DNA of 64,000 nt, from assembly GCA_934176955.1 (NCBI GenBank), contig CAKPOS010000008.1, positions 17,062 to 81,061 of the forward strand. The letters run 5' to 3'. The DNA comes from an uncultured Bacilli bacterium (GTDB taxonomy: Bacteria; Bacillota_I; Bacilli_A; RF39; UBA660). A program made the translations under genes and the position numbers. Within the stretch, counting starts at the first letter, position 1. Every line of letters starts with the position of its first letter. Of the stretch, positions 1-7,782 are shown in pieces. The notes under the pieces are model-generated. The model had not been told where the DNA came from, made no database searches, and saw nothing but the letters and a program-made list of their open reading frames with translations.

Positions 1-287
1 TCTTGTTCAATAATTTGGGCAGTTTTTTTGAGGTTTTTAGCCCTTGAATAATAACCTAATCCTTCCCATAACTTTAATAATTTTTCTTCATCAATGGTAG
101 CTAAATCATGAATTGTTGGTAAGAATGTGATAAATCTTTCATAGTAAGGAATGACAGCTTCTATTCTTGTTTGTTGAAGCATGATTTCTGATATCCAAAT
201 ATGATAAGGATTGTTGTCTTTCCTCCAAGGAAGATCTCTTTTATTTTTTTGATACCATATACTTAATTTTGCTAATTCGTTTTTCAT
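1..287 (-). CDS. mutY: A/G-specific adenine DNA glycosylase, N-terminal part (runs off the window edge)
   Basis: This is the first 95 codons of a MutY-type glycosylase, which removes adenine mispaired with 8-oxoguanine in base excision repair. The visible protein starts MKNELAKLSIWYQ and continues through LPWR, NPYHIWISEIMLQQTR and VIPYYERF. These are hallmarks of the helix-hairpin-helix glycosylase fold, including the catalytic Glu in the SEIMLQQT helix. The C-terminal iron-sulfur and NUDIX-like parts lie outside the window. The start is the only ATG that fits the family N-terminus. It lies 10 bases after the stop of the upstream gene, so the two are probably cotranscribed. The Shine-Dalgarno sequence is weak. 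Confidence 0.93.
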   Translation of the reverse strand, partial: MKNELAKLSIWYQKNKRDLPWRKDNNPYHIWISEIMLQQTRIEAVIPYYERFITFLPTIHDLATIDEEKLLKLWEGLGYYSRAKNLKKTAQIIEQ

Positions 288-297
288 GATAAAGTAC

Positions 298-1188
298 TTA
301 ACAATTCCTTTTTCTATTTATATCATTTGAACCTGGATAGTTTTTTTTGATTTCCTTTGATAATATTTTTGCTTTTTCTGTTGTATCAAGAATTGGTTCT
401 TGCAATGTTATTGTTGATGGTAATTCTTCAATAAAAGAATAATTATTTTGCTGGTTTAATTTTGCTTCTGATACTAAAAAGCAAGAAGATTTTGGTACTT
501 TATCTTTAATGAAGGCAGTAGCGTCTATTAAGGATGATTGTCCATTTTGTAAGGTTACTTTATTTAAAGAATGAAAATTATCATTATGCTTTGCTGATAT
601 TACCTCTATATTTAATCCTAAAGTTTGACCTGTTATACTAAGAAAATTAGCAATATCAGAACATAATCCTTGTCCCATTAAAAGAATGCTATTATAGTTA
701 GAGTCGATGGGAATATTATCTTTAAAATCAAAGTCATATTCTGATACAAAGGGAATTTGGTTACAATATTTATAGCAGTCATATGAATACTTAAAATAAG
801 TAGTAGTGAAATCAAAGAGAAGAGATGCTTTTTCTGATTCATTTTTAGGAATTGATAAAGTACTTAATAAGATTTCTTTCATTTGTAAGGCAATTTCATT
901 GGTTGTTGGCTGATTTAATTTTAATATTGTATGATAAATTTGTTGATAATTATCTAGACTTTCTTTTAATGTTTTGATATTTCTATTTTTTGAAATTTCT
1001 GGATTTATTTTTCTTTCTTTCATTGCCAATAGGGCGATTTTATATTGTTTTTGAAATTTCTTTTGAGATTCTTTATCTAGACTCTCTATCATATTTTTAT
1101 TTTCTTCATACTTTTTAATAGAATATATTACTAATTCATCATAAATATCTTTAATATCTTCATCTGTAAAAAAAGTTTCTAACTGCAT
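298..1188 (-). CDS. Transglutaminase-like domain protein (A)
   Basis: A 296-residue cytoplasmic-looking protein without signal peptide or membrane segment. The N-terminal 110 residues are helical and charged. The C-terminal half carries a transglutaminase/cysteine-protease-like triad: Cys176 in GQGLCSDIANFL, His206 in HSLNKV and Asp222 in LIDAT. The spacing and the hydrophobic strand after the Cys helix (LGLNIEVIS) fit the superfamily. Substrate and reaction are unknown. Members may be peptidases, transglutaminases or protein-binding relics. A strong AAGGAGG precedes the ATG. The gene lies downstream of eno, separated by a terminator, and upstream of mutY. Two further proteins of this type occur at 3142 and 33597. 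The fold call is by motif only. Confidence 0.6.
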   Translation of the reverse strand: MQLETFFTDEDIKDIYDELVIYSIKKYEENKNMIESLDKESQKKFQKQYKIALLAMKERKINPEISKNRNIKTLKESLDNYQQIYHTILKLNQPTTNEIALQMKEILLSTLSIPKNESEKASLLFDFTTTYFKYSYDCYKYCNQIPFVSEYDFDFKDNIPIDSNYNSILLMGQGLCSDIANFLSITGQTLGLNIEVISAKHNDNFHSLNKVTLQNGQSSLIDATAFIKDKVPKSSCFLVSEAKLNQQNNYSFIEELPSTITLQEPILDTTEKAKILSKEIKKNYPGSNDINRKRNC

Positions 1189-1206
1189 TGTTTATCCTCC
1201 TTAATT

Positions 1207-1240
1207 TAAGAAAAGCGTAAGGATAAGCCATACGCTTTAA
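1207..1240 (-). terminator. Intrinsic terminator after eno
   Basis: On the minus strand AAAGCGTA pairs with TACGCTTT around an 11-base loop, followed by a T-rich stretch (TTTTCTT). It sits just past the eno stop codon and before the ribosome binding site of the next gene. Confidence 0.65.
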
Positions 1241-1243
1241 TGA

Positions 1244-2476
1244 TTAATTTTCATTATTTATTTCTTCTTCAATTCTCATTAATTGATTATATTTACAAAT
1301 TCTATCTGTTCTTGACATAGAACCAGTTTTAATTTGTCCTAAATCTAGTCCTACTGCTAAATCAGCAATTGTTGTATCTTCTGTTTCTCCACTTCTGTGG
1401 GAAATAATTGTTTTGTATCCATTTTCTCTTGCTAATTTTATTGTTTCTAATGTTTCTGTAATGGTACCAATTTGATTTACTTTTAAAAGAATAGCATTAC
1501 CTGCATGTTTGTCAATTCCCATTTGTAAACATTTTTTGTTGGTTACAAATAAATCGTCTCCTACTAATTGTATTTTATCTCCTAAGCGTTCTGTTACTTT
1601 GGTAAATCCTTCCCAATCGTTTTCATCCACTGGATCTTCAATAGAGATAATTGGATATTTATTTACTAATTCGTCATAAAAATCAATTAATTCGTCAGTA
1701 GTAAGGCTTCTTCCTTCTCCTTTCAAATTATATTTTCCATCTTGATAGAATTCACTAGCTGCTACATCTATTGCAATGTTAACATCTTCTCCAGGAACAT
1801 ATCCTGCTCTTTTGATAGCTTCCATGATTAATTCGAATCCTTCTGTGTTAGATTCTAAATTAGGAGCAAATCCTCCTTCATCTCCTACTCCAGTAGCTAA
1901 TCCTTTTTCATTTAATACTTTCTTTAAATTGTGGAATACTTCGGAACCTACACGTACTCTTTCTTTGATTGTATCGCGATTAGGAATAATCATGAATTCT
2001 TGGAAATCTAATTTATTGTCTGCATGAGCTCCTCCATTGATAATATTCATCATTGGCCTAGGTAAAGTTCTTCCTTCTCCTATATATTTATATAAAGGTA
2101 AGCCTGCTTCTTTAGCACTCGCTTTCATTGCGGCCATAGAAATTCCTAGAATAGCATTTGCTCCATATTTAGATTTTGTTTCTGTACCATCTGCTTCTAT
2201 CATTGCATAATCTAATGCTTTTTGATCTTTAGCATCTAGTCCTATTACTAAATCTCTTAATGGTCCATTGACATTGGCAACAGCTTTTTCAACACCTTTG
2301 CCCATATATCTTGTTCCACCATCTCTTAATTCTAGTGCTTCTCTTTCTCCTGTTGAGGCACCACTTGGAACAGCTGCTCTTCCCATTGTTCCATCTTCTA
2401 GAATTACATCTACTTCAACTGTAGGATTTCCTCTAGAATCTAGAATTTCTCTTCCTTTTACATCTTTAATTTTCAT
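1244..2476 (-). CDS. eno: Enolase (phosphopyruvate hydratase)
   Basis: Enolase interconverts 2-phosphoglycerate and phosphoenolpyruvate in glycolysis. The 410-residue protein begins with KGREILDSRGNPTVEVDV and contains VPSGASTGEREA, NIINGGAHADN, the metal-binding acidic residues of the barrel (SIEDP, GDDLFVTN), the catalytic Lys in LLKVNQIGT and the SHRSGETED loop. It is slightly shorter than the usual 420-430 residues, with a trimmed C-terminus ending in RIEEEINNEN. The start has GAAGGAAGTG at a good distance. The gene is divergent from the membrane protein gene at 2608 and is followed by a terminator, so it appears monocistronic. Confidence 0.99.
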   Translation of the reverse strand: MKIKDVKGREILDSRGNPTVEVDVILEDGTMGRAAVPSGASTGEREALELRDGGTRYMGKGVEKAVANVNGPLRDLVIGLDAKDQKALDYAMIEADGTETKSKYGANAILGISMAAMKASAKEAGLPLYKYIGEGRTLPRPMMNIINGGAHADNKLDFQEFMIIPNRDTIKERVRVGSEVFHNLKKVLNEKGLATGVGDEGGFAPNLESNTEGFELIMEAIKRAGYVPGEDVNIAIDVAASEFYQDGKYNLKGEGRSLTTDELIDFYDELVNKYPIISIEDPVDENDWEGFTKVTERLGDKIQLVGDDLFVTNKKCLQMGIDKHAGNAILLKVNQIGTITETLETIKLARENGYKTIISHRSGETEDTTIADLAVGLDLGQIKTGSMSRTDRICKYNQLMRIEEEINNEN

Positions 2477-2496
2477 TATAACACTTCCTTCTACAT

Positions 2497-2523
2497 AAGT
2501 ATTTTATCACAAAAATAATACTT
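2497..2523. repeat. Inverted pair of the AAGTATTTT word upstream of eno
   Basis: AAGTATTTT (2497-2505) faces AATACTT (2517-2523) just upstream of the eno ribosome binding site. The same short word, singly or in inverted pairs, recurs in many gaps of this window, for example at 25508, 30665, 30792, 36891, 38791, 42042, 54925, 57784, 60369 and 63470. Confidence 0.45.
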
Positions 2524-2564
2524 ATATAGAATTTTTAATAAATAGTTAATTATCTTCTTTAGAA

Positions 2565-2593
2565 TTGACATTTTTATGTAAAATATATATAAT
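2565..2593 (+). promoter_or_regulatory. Sigma-A promoter for the membrane protein at 2608
   Basis: Perfect hexamers TTGACA (2565-2570) and TATAAT (2588-2593) are separated by 17 bases. The first possible start codon lies only about 15 bases downstream, so the leader is very short. Confidence 0.8.
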
Positions 2594-2607
2594 TTTAATA
2601 AATAGAA

Positions 2608-3114
2608 ATGAGTGATGATGTGGAAAGTTTAGTTAATTTTTTTATAGGATTATTTGGAGGGGCTGCTAAGGAAGTTGTTATTTTTATTATTTCTTTAATG
2701 CCTATTTTGGAACTTCGAGGAGGACTTTTGGCTGCGTCTCTTCTTCATGTAGAATATATAAAGGCTGCAATGATTTGTGTAATTGGTAATGTATTACCTA
2801 TTCCTTTTGTACTTCTATTTTTAGAAAAGATATTAGATTTATTTGAAAAATGGAAAGTTACGAAAAAAGTAGTTGTTTGGTTAGAAAAAAAGGTAGATAA
2901 TAAAAGAGAACAAATTGATAAATATGGCTATTTAGGTCTTGCTTTATTTGTTGGTATTCCTTTACCTGGTACTGGTGCTTGGACCGGCTCTTTACTTGCT
3001 GTTATGCTTGGAATGAACAAAAAGAAGTCTTTTCTCTTTATTTTGATTGGTGTTCTTATGGCAGCAGTAATTATGAGTATTTTATCTTATGGAATTTTAG
3101 GGAGTATTCTCTAA
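2608..3114 (+). CDS. Small multidrug export family membrane protein
   Basis: A 168-residue polytopic membrane protein. Hydrophobic segments lie at about residues 15-40, 48-70, 105-130 and 140-165. The family-typical motifs are PILELRGGLLAA near residue 35 and GIPLPGTGAWTGSLLAVMLG near residue 115. These match the Sm_multidrug_ex family (COG2426), whose transport role is named but poorly established. No good Shine-Dalgarno precedes the ATG at 2608. An alternative GTG at 2620 has GAGTGATGAT before it. The promoter is so close that a near-leaderless start at 2608 is also possible. The gene is followed at 28 bases by the transglutaminase-like gene on the same strand. Confidence 0.8.
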   Translation: MSDDVESLVNFFIGLFGGAAKEVVIFIISLMPILELRGGLLAASLLHVEYIKAAMICVIGNVLPIPFVLLFLEKILDLFEKWKVTKKVVVWLEKKVDNKREQIDKYGYLGLALFVGIPLPGTGAWTGSLLAVMLGMNKKKSFLFILIGVLMAAVIMSILSYGILGSIL

Positions 3115-3141
3115 TTTTTTTATAGAAAGGTATGGACTTAA

Positions 3142-4836
3142 ATGAAAAAGGATATAAATATTTTAATTGATGAGATAGTTTCAAATGTAAAAGATGAATG
3201 GCCTGTTCTTTATAAGATTAGATATGTTTACTTAGCAGTAGGAAAAGAGTTAATGAGAGATACTGATTTCTTTTTATCAGTAGATGGTAAGTTAGGAAGA
3301 GCTAATTTATCTAATCAAGAAATTATTGATATTTATAATAGTGATAAAGGACGTGGTCTTGCAGTAATTTGTAAATCAGCTTCTTCTATTTTAAAGATGG
3401 CTTATGATAGATTAGGAATTCGTTCAAAATTAATTGAAACGAATACTTCTTTAGCAACTATCTATGATAGTAGGGAATTTTTAATTAATCATTGGTTTTT
3501 AGCAGTATATGATGATAAAGGAAAAGCCTATTTTATGACATTAACTCCAGATTTAGGTTATATTCAAATGAATATGGAAACTAGGCATTTTGCTTCTAAT
3601 ATTCCTTATATTAGAGATTTTGGTTCTAAGAAGATGCAAGTATATAAAGGAGAAGAAATCAAACCTAGTTCTATTTCAAGAGATGAATTACAAAAAATTG
3701 ATATAGAAATTGGTTATATCAAAAGAAAATATTTATATAATGATAAGTATCAAAGAGAAAATAGTTGGAATTATCATTATGATAATGCTTCTTTTTCAAT
3801 GTTAAAAAATGAAATGCATGATAATAAGCTATTTTATGAATTAGCGATGAAAAAATCTCCTCTTTACAAAAAATATGCTACATTTAAAGGAGAAAATAAC
3901 AAGGAAATTTCTTTTTTTGAAGATGATTTAAATGATTTAACAATTGAAGATTGGAAATGTTTTAGTAAAGTTATTTGTGAGCAAGTTTTAGATAAAATTA
4001 AGCAAATTTTAGGATATGAAATATTTATCATTCCTGATATTAATAGTAAACATTGGAATTATGAATCTTGGGTATTAAATCTTTGTGTTCAATTACAAAA
4101 TGAAATATTGAAAAGAATGATTCCTAAAAATAAAGAAGACACCAATATCGATATTGACCTAAATCAATTTGAATATAACAAATGGACTAAATCAATAAAA
4201 AAGAAATATTTTTCTAGAAATACATATAATGATATTTTAAGTATTTTAGATAAAATGAATGTTTTAATAAGTAGTACAAAAAAAGGAGAAACTAGGAAGA
4301 ATGTTGGTGGGTTACTTAGTAGATTAGAATATCATTTTATTCCTGAAGAATACATTTATGAAGAAAATATTAATAAAGATGGATATATATCTAATCATTA
4401 TATTGCTAATAAGTTTAATTTTTTATTTCCTTATGTATTTAGTTGTAATGATACTATTACTGATTTTAATAAAATGGGTTATAGCGAACAATTATCTATT
4501 ATGAAAGAAATATTAATGATAATGTTTCCTGAAATTAATAAAAATAACTCTAGTATGCTAAATTATTACAATAAAAACTATAATGCTGTTTTTAATCGTA
4601 TTCAAATGTATACAGTTAGAAATAAAGAAACTTGTGAATATTCAATTGTTTTTAATATTCCTAGTAATAAAGATGAGGATGATTATTACTTCTTTTACAA
4701 CCCTGGAAAAAATTTATTTAAAGAAGTCAATTTTTTAGATTTATTAAATGACTATATTATTGTTAGTAATCGACTAAAAAATAAAATGAGTATTATGAAC
4801 TTAGAAAATATTGAGAAAAAAGGAAAGAAGTTTTAG
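3142..4836 (+). CDS. Transglutaminase-like domain protein (B)
   Basis: A 564-residue soluble protein. An N-terminal domain of about 150 residues shows a transglutaminase-like triad: Cys77 in GRGLAVICKSASSILKMA, His117 in NHWFLAVYD and Asp137 in TLTPDLGY, with the typical LGIRSKLIE strand after the Cys helix. The remaining 400 residues are rich in Tyr, Asn and Lys and match no family I recognise. No signal peptide or membrane helix is visible. The start at 3142 has AGAAAGGTATGG upstream. It follows the membrane protein gene closely and ends in a terminator shared with the convergent gene at 4833. It may be a cytoplasmic peptidase-like or crosslinking enzyme, but the function is unknown. Confidence 0.55.
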   Translation: MKKDINILIDEIVSNVKDEWPVLYKIRYVYLAVGKELMRDTDFFLSVDGKLGRANLSNQEIIDIYNSDKGRGLAVICKSASSILKMAYDRLGIRSKLIETNTSLATIYDSREFLINHWFLAVYDDKGKAYFMTLTPDLGYIQMNMETRHFASNIPYIRDFGSKKMQVYKGEEIKPSSISRDELQKIDIEIGYIKRKYLYNDKYQRENSWNYHYDNASFSMLKNEMHDNKLFYELAMKKSPLYKKYATFKGENNKEISFFEDDLNDLTIEDWKCFSKVICEQVLDKIKQILGYEIFIIPDINSKHWNYESWVLNLCVQLQNEILKRMIPKNKEDTNIDIDLNQFEYNKWTKSIKKKYFSRNTYNDILSILDKMNVLISSTKKGETRKNVGGLLSRLEYHFIPEEYIYEENINKDGYISNHYIANKFNFLFPYVFSCNDTITDFNKMGYSEQLSIMKEILMIMFPEINKNNSSMLNYYNKNYNAVFNRIQMYTVRNKETCEYSIVFNIPSNKDEDDYYFFYNPGKNLFKEVNFLDLLNDYIIVSNRLKNKMSIMNLENIEKKGKKF

Positions 4837-4853
4837 CGCTTCTTTCCTTTTTC
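4815..4853. terminator. Bidirectional terminator with both stop codons in its loop
   Basis: AAAAAGGAAAGAAG (4817-4830) pairs perfectly with CTTCTTTCCTTTTT (4839-4852) around the 8-base loop TTTTAGCG. The loop holds the TAG of the plus-strand gene (4834-4836) and the TAA of the minus-strand gene (4833-4835). Each arm encodes the Lys-rich C-terminus of one gene and supplies the T tract for the other direction. Confidence 0.8.
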
Positions 4854-5129
4854 TATTTCTTGATTGCTTTTTCTATAATAATCTAAAAATTTTAAAAATT
4901 CTGGATTATTATTATCTTTCGGAATTTTTTTGATACTAATATCATTATTTTCAAATATTTGAATAATATTAGGAATTTGTTTATCAACTAGCTCATTATT
5001 TTTATTTGGCCCTAATATATGATATTCATATCCTAAATCATTTAATTGATTTTTTTTAGAATATAAATATATTTTATCGTTGCTACTTTTACTTTGATAT
5101 AAAAATATATTAAATATGATACCTTTCAT
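4833..5129 (-). CDS. Small hypothetical protein
   Basis: A 98-residue basic protein starting MKGIIFNIFLYQSKSSND and ending QEIEKGKKR. No known domain is recognised. The centre (YEYHILGPNKNNELVDKQIP) looks like ordinary folded sequence, not a frame shadow. AAGGTGG lies four bases before the ATG, which supports a real gene. It converges on the transglutaminase-like gene with a 4-base overlap and shares its terminator. The role is unknown. Confidence 0.6.
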   Translation of the reverse strand: MKGIIFNIFLYQSKSSNDKIYLYSKKNQLNDLGYEYHILGPNKNNELVDKQIPNIIQIFENNDISIKKIPKDNNNPEFLKFLDYYRKSNQEIEKGKKR

Positions 5130-5244
5130 TCATCCACCTTGTTTCTTGAGTAAATTGTAACATTTTTAGCTAAGTTATGCAACTAAAAAAATAATACTAT
5201 TTAAAGATAAGTTTTATTCTTTAGTAAGAAACTGTTTAAGTATT

Positions 5245-6900
5245 TTATGTTTCAAAATAACTATCTCCTATGAACTCTCTTAAAATAGATAGTTTAGGAA
5301 CATCATTACTTGGTATTGGTAGAACTAATTTTAAAATTGCTAGTAAACGAATAGCCGTGTGATACTCAGAATCTTCTGGTGGTACTGAATATAATAATGG
5401 TTCTACATAAGTTTTTAAGACACTTAATTCATAAACTAAAAAAGTATTAAAGATAACATTTGCTTCATCTTGATAAGGGAAAACATATTTTTCTTCTCCT
5501 TTTCTTACATCTTGCCAAGTGGATAAGGTTTTGGATGGGCTATGCCCTCTCGTTCGATAGTCTCTTACCATTCGACGAAGTAATCTAATATCTGTTAGGC
5601 TAATTCGATTATCATTATCAATATTTAAGTAAATTAATGGGCTAATATAAATTTTAAATTTATTTTTCTTAGGAATTTCCTTACTAATTTCTTCATTTAG
5701 AGCATGTAATCCTTCTACAATTAAAATATCATTATCCGATAATTTTAAAGGACGATTAAATTCTTTTTTTCCAGTAATAAAGTTATAAGTTGGTGTTACA
5801 ACAGATACTCCTTTTAAAAGTTTTTCCATTTGATTATTGAATAATTTAGTATCAATTGCTTTAATTCCTTCATAATCAGGTTTTCCATTTTCATCTAATG
5901 GAGTTTTTTCTCTTTCTTGGAAATAATCATCTAGGGATAAGTGATGTGGACTTAAGCCTAATGTTTTTAAATATAAGGCTAGTTTTTTTGCTGTTGTGGT
6001 TTTTCCTGATGAAGATGGACCTGATAATAAAACTACTTTAATATTGTCTTTATTTAAAGATATTTCTTCTGCAATGGACAAAAGTTTATAATCTTGTAAG
6101 ATTTCTGCTAGGTTAATGATTTCTCCTGCACCTTTTTCAATAATTTTTTCATTTAATTCACCAATATTATTGATATGAAGTAAATTTCCCCATTTTGCAT
6201 ATTCTTCTAAACTATTTACGTATTTTTCATGATAATTAAATTTCGTTATTTTTCCATTGGTATGGGTAAATGGAAAACGAAGAACAATACCTTTATCTTC
6301 TAATAAAGTTAAATCAAACTTTTTTAAAATACTAGCATCGTTAGGTAAATCACCTATAATATAGTTATAGATTCCATCAAATTTATATAATTTCACAAAA
6401 TTAGAAATCGTATAAGATAGCGTTTTTACTTTGTCATCTCTTTTTAATTTTTTAAAATACTCTATGGCTTCAATTCGGGAGGTTTCTAATTGTTCAAAAG
6501 GAAGACCAGCTTCGACTTTAGATTTCATTAATTCTTTAATTTTTTCGACGTCTGCTTCTGTTACTTTTTTATCAATTTCACAATATATTCCCTTATCTAT
6601 TGGATGTCTTATTTTGATTTTTGTATCTTTACCTAAAACTCTTAATGTAGATGTTTCAAATAAAAATATTAATCCTCTTTCATAAATTTTGTTTCCTTGA
6701 GGAGTGGTAATGTCATACAATTCTAATGTTCCACTTTTCATGATAGCATCGTCATAGCCAATTAATTGATTTTTAAATTTGGCACTGATAATGTCAAAAG
6801 GGTATTCTTCTTTGATATCTTCAATAATTTCTTTTAACTTTATTCCTTTTTTATATTCTTTCTTTTTTCCATTTTCAAACGTTATAATTATATTGTCCAT
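5245..6900 (-). CDS. TGS-domain nucleoside kinase (uridine kinase family)
   Basis: A 551-residue protein with an N-terminal TGS domain (about residues 1-60), a threonyl-tRNA-synthetase-like second additional domain (about 80-220) and a C-terminal uridine kinase/phosphoribulokinase domain. The P-loop GPSSSGKTTTAKKL lies near residue 290, DDYFQ after it, and LIVEGLHALN near residue 400. Proteins of this architecture are common in Firmicutes and are annotated as nucleoside kinases. Phosphorylation of a pyrimidine nucleoside is expected, though the exact substrate is unproven. The gene has its own promoter at 6950-6979 and is divergent from clpP. The stop codon is part of a TAAAATACTT word. Confidence 0.85.
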   Translation of the reverse strand: MDNIIITFENGKKKEYKKGIKLKEIIEDIKEEYPFDIISAKFKNQLIGYDDAIMKSGTLELYDITTPQGNKIYERGLIFLFETSTLRVLGKDTKIKIRHPIDKGIYCEIDKKVTEADVEKIKELMKSKVEAGLPFEQLETSRIEAIEYFKKLKRDDKVKTLSYTISNFVKLYKFDGIYNYIIGDLPNDASILKKFDLTLLEDKGIVLRFPFTHTNGKITKFNYHEKYVNSLEEYAKWGNLLHINNIGELNEKIIEKGAGEIINLAEILQDYKLLSIAEEISLNKDNIKVVLLSGPSSSGKTTTAKKLALYLKTLGLSPHHLSLDDYFQEREKTPLDENGKPDYEGIKAIDTKLFNNQMEKLLKGVSVVTPTYNFITGKKEFNRPLKLSDNDILIVEGLHALNEEISKEIPKKNKFKIYISPLIYLNIDNDNRISLTDIRLLRRMVRDYRTRGHSPSKTLSTWQDVRKGEEKYVFPYQDEANVIFNTFLVYELSVLKTYVEPLLYSVPPEDSEYHTAIRLLAILKLVLPIPSNDVPKLSILREFIGDSYFET

Positions 6901-6949
6901 GCCTTTATCACCATTTTCCTTTTTATTCTTTTACTATTAGTCTATTTTT

Positions 6950-6979
6950 ATTATACAATACTTATGTAGAATTTGTCAA
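6950..6979 (-). promoter_or_regulatory. Sigma-A promoter for the nucleoside kinase
   Basis: On the minus strand TTGACA (6974-6979) and TATAAT (6950-6955) are separated by 18 bases. The spacer contains AAGTATT, as in the rplJ promoter. Confidence 0.75.
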
Positions 6980-7034
6980 AAAAATTTCTGAATAAAATAA
7001 AAAGGAATTGACTAAAATATTACTAGGTGATGAT

Positions 7035-7613
7035 ATGAATTTAGTTCCAACAGTAATTGAAAAGTCTAATTATGGCGAGAGAGCTTATGATATTTATTCT
7101 AGACTTCTTAAAGATAGAATTATTATTTTAAGTGGAGAGATTGACGATAATATGTCAAATAGTATTGTTGCACAACTTTTATACTTAGATGGAATGAATC
7201 ATGATGATATTAGTATTTATATTAATTCTCCTGGTGGATCTATTACAGCAGGAATGGCGATTTATGATACAATGAATTTTATTACAAGTAATGTTAGTAC
7301 TATTTGTATTGGAATGGCTGCTTCAATGGCTGCATTTCTTCTGTCTAGTGGAGAAAAGGGAAAAAGATATTGTTTAGAAAATGCTGAAGTGATGATTCAT
7401 CAACCATTAGGTGGGGCGCAAGGTCAAGCAACAGAAATTAAGATTGCAGCGGAAAGAATACTGAAATTAAAGAAAAGATTAAATAAAATTCTTGCAGATA
7501 ATACTGGGAAAAGTTTACGTAAGGTGGAGAAAGATACTGAAAGAGATTACTTTATGGAAAGTAGTGAAGCATTAAAATATGGTATTATTGATAAAATATT
7601 AAAGAAAAGGTGA
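7035..7613 (+). CDS. clpP: ATP-dependent Clp protease proteolytic subunit
   Basis: ClpP forms the tetradecameric serine protease chamber used by Clp ATPases for protein turnover. With the start at 7035 the protein has 192 residues and begins MNLVPTVIEKSNYGERAYDIYSRLL, the standard family N-terminus. The catalytic triad is complete and numbered as in Bacillus: Ser97 (GMAASMAA), His122 (MIHQPLGG) and Asp171 (ERDYFME). The oligomerisation motif SPGGSITAGMAIYD is intact. I chose the ATG at 7035 over the upstream TTG at 7008 because CTAGGTGAT precedes it and the family begins there. The gene is divergent from the nucleoside kinase and followed by a hairpin pair. Confidence 0.97.
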   Translation: MNLVPTVIEKSNYGERAYDIYSRLLKDRIIILSGEIDDNMSNSIVAQLLYLDGMNHDDISIYINSPGGSITAGMAIYDTMNFITSNVSTICIGMAASMAAFLLSSGEKGKRYCLENAEVMIHQPLGGAQGQATEIKIAAERILKLKKRLNKILADNTGKSLRKVEKDTERDYFMESSEALKYGIIDKILKKR

Positions 7614-7651
7614 TTGATCTTTTCTGGTTCTTCGAAATTCGGTGGACCTAG

Positions 7652-7686
7652 AAAAAATTAGTTCAAATAATTGAGCTAGTTTTTTT
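7652..7686 (+). terminator. Intrinsic terminator after clpP
   Basis: AAAAAATTAGTTCAA pairs with TTGAGCTAGTTTTTT (two G-U pairs) around ATAA. An upstream hairpin (TTTTCTGGTTC at 7620-7630 with GGACC-T-AGAAAA at 7644-7655) shares the A-rich stretch, so the two stems compete. Confidence 0.7.
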
Positions 7687-7782
7687 GATAATCAAAAAGA
7701 CATTGACACACTTCTTTTGTACAATGTTTATAGAATAAAAAAATACAAAGTACGAGGTGTTATCAATATCTCCTTTTCTTTT

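Noticed and set aside
5130..5244. Possible small RNA gene between the hypothetical gene and the nucleoside kinase gene
   Set aside because: No promoter plus terminator pair was found in this 115-base AT-rich gap.
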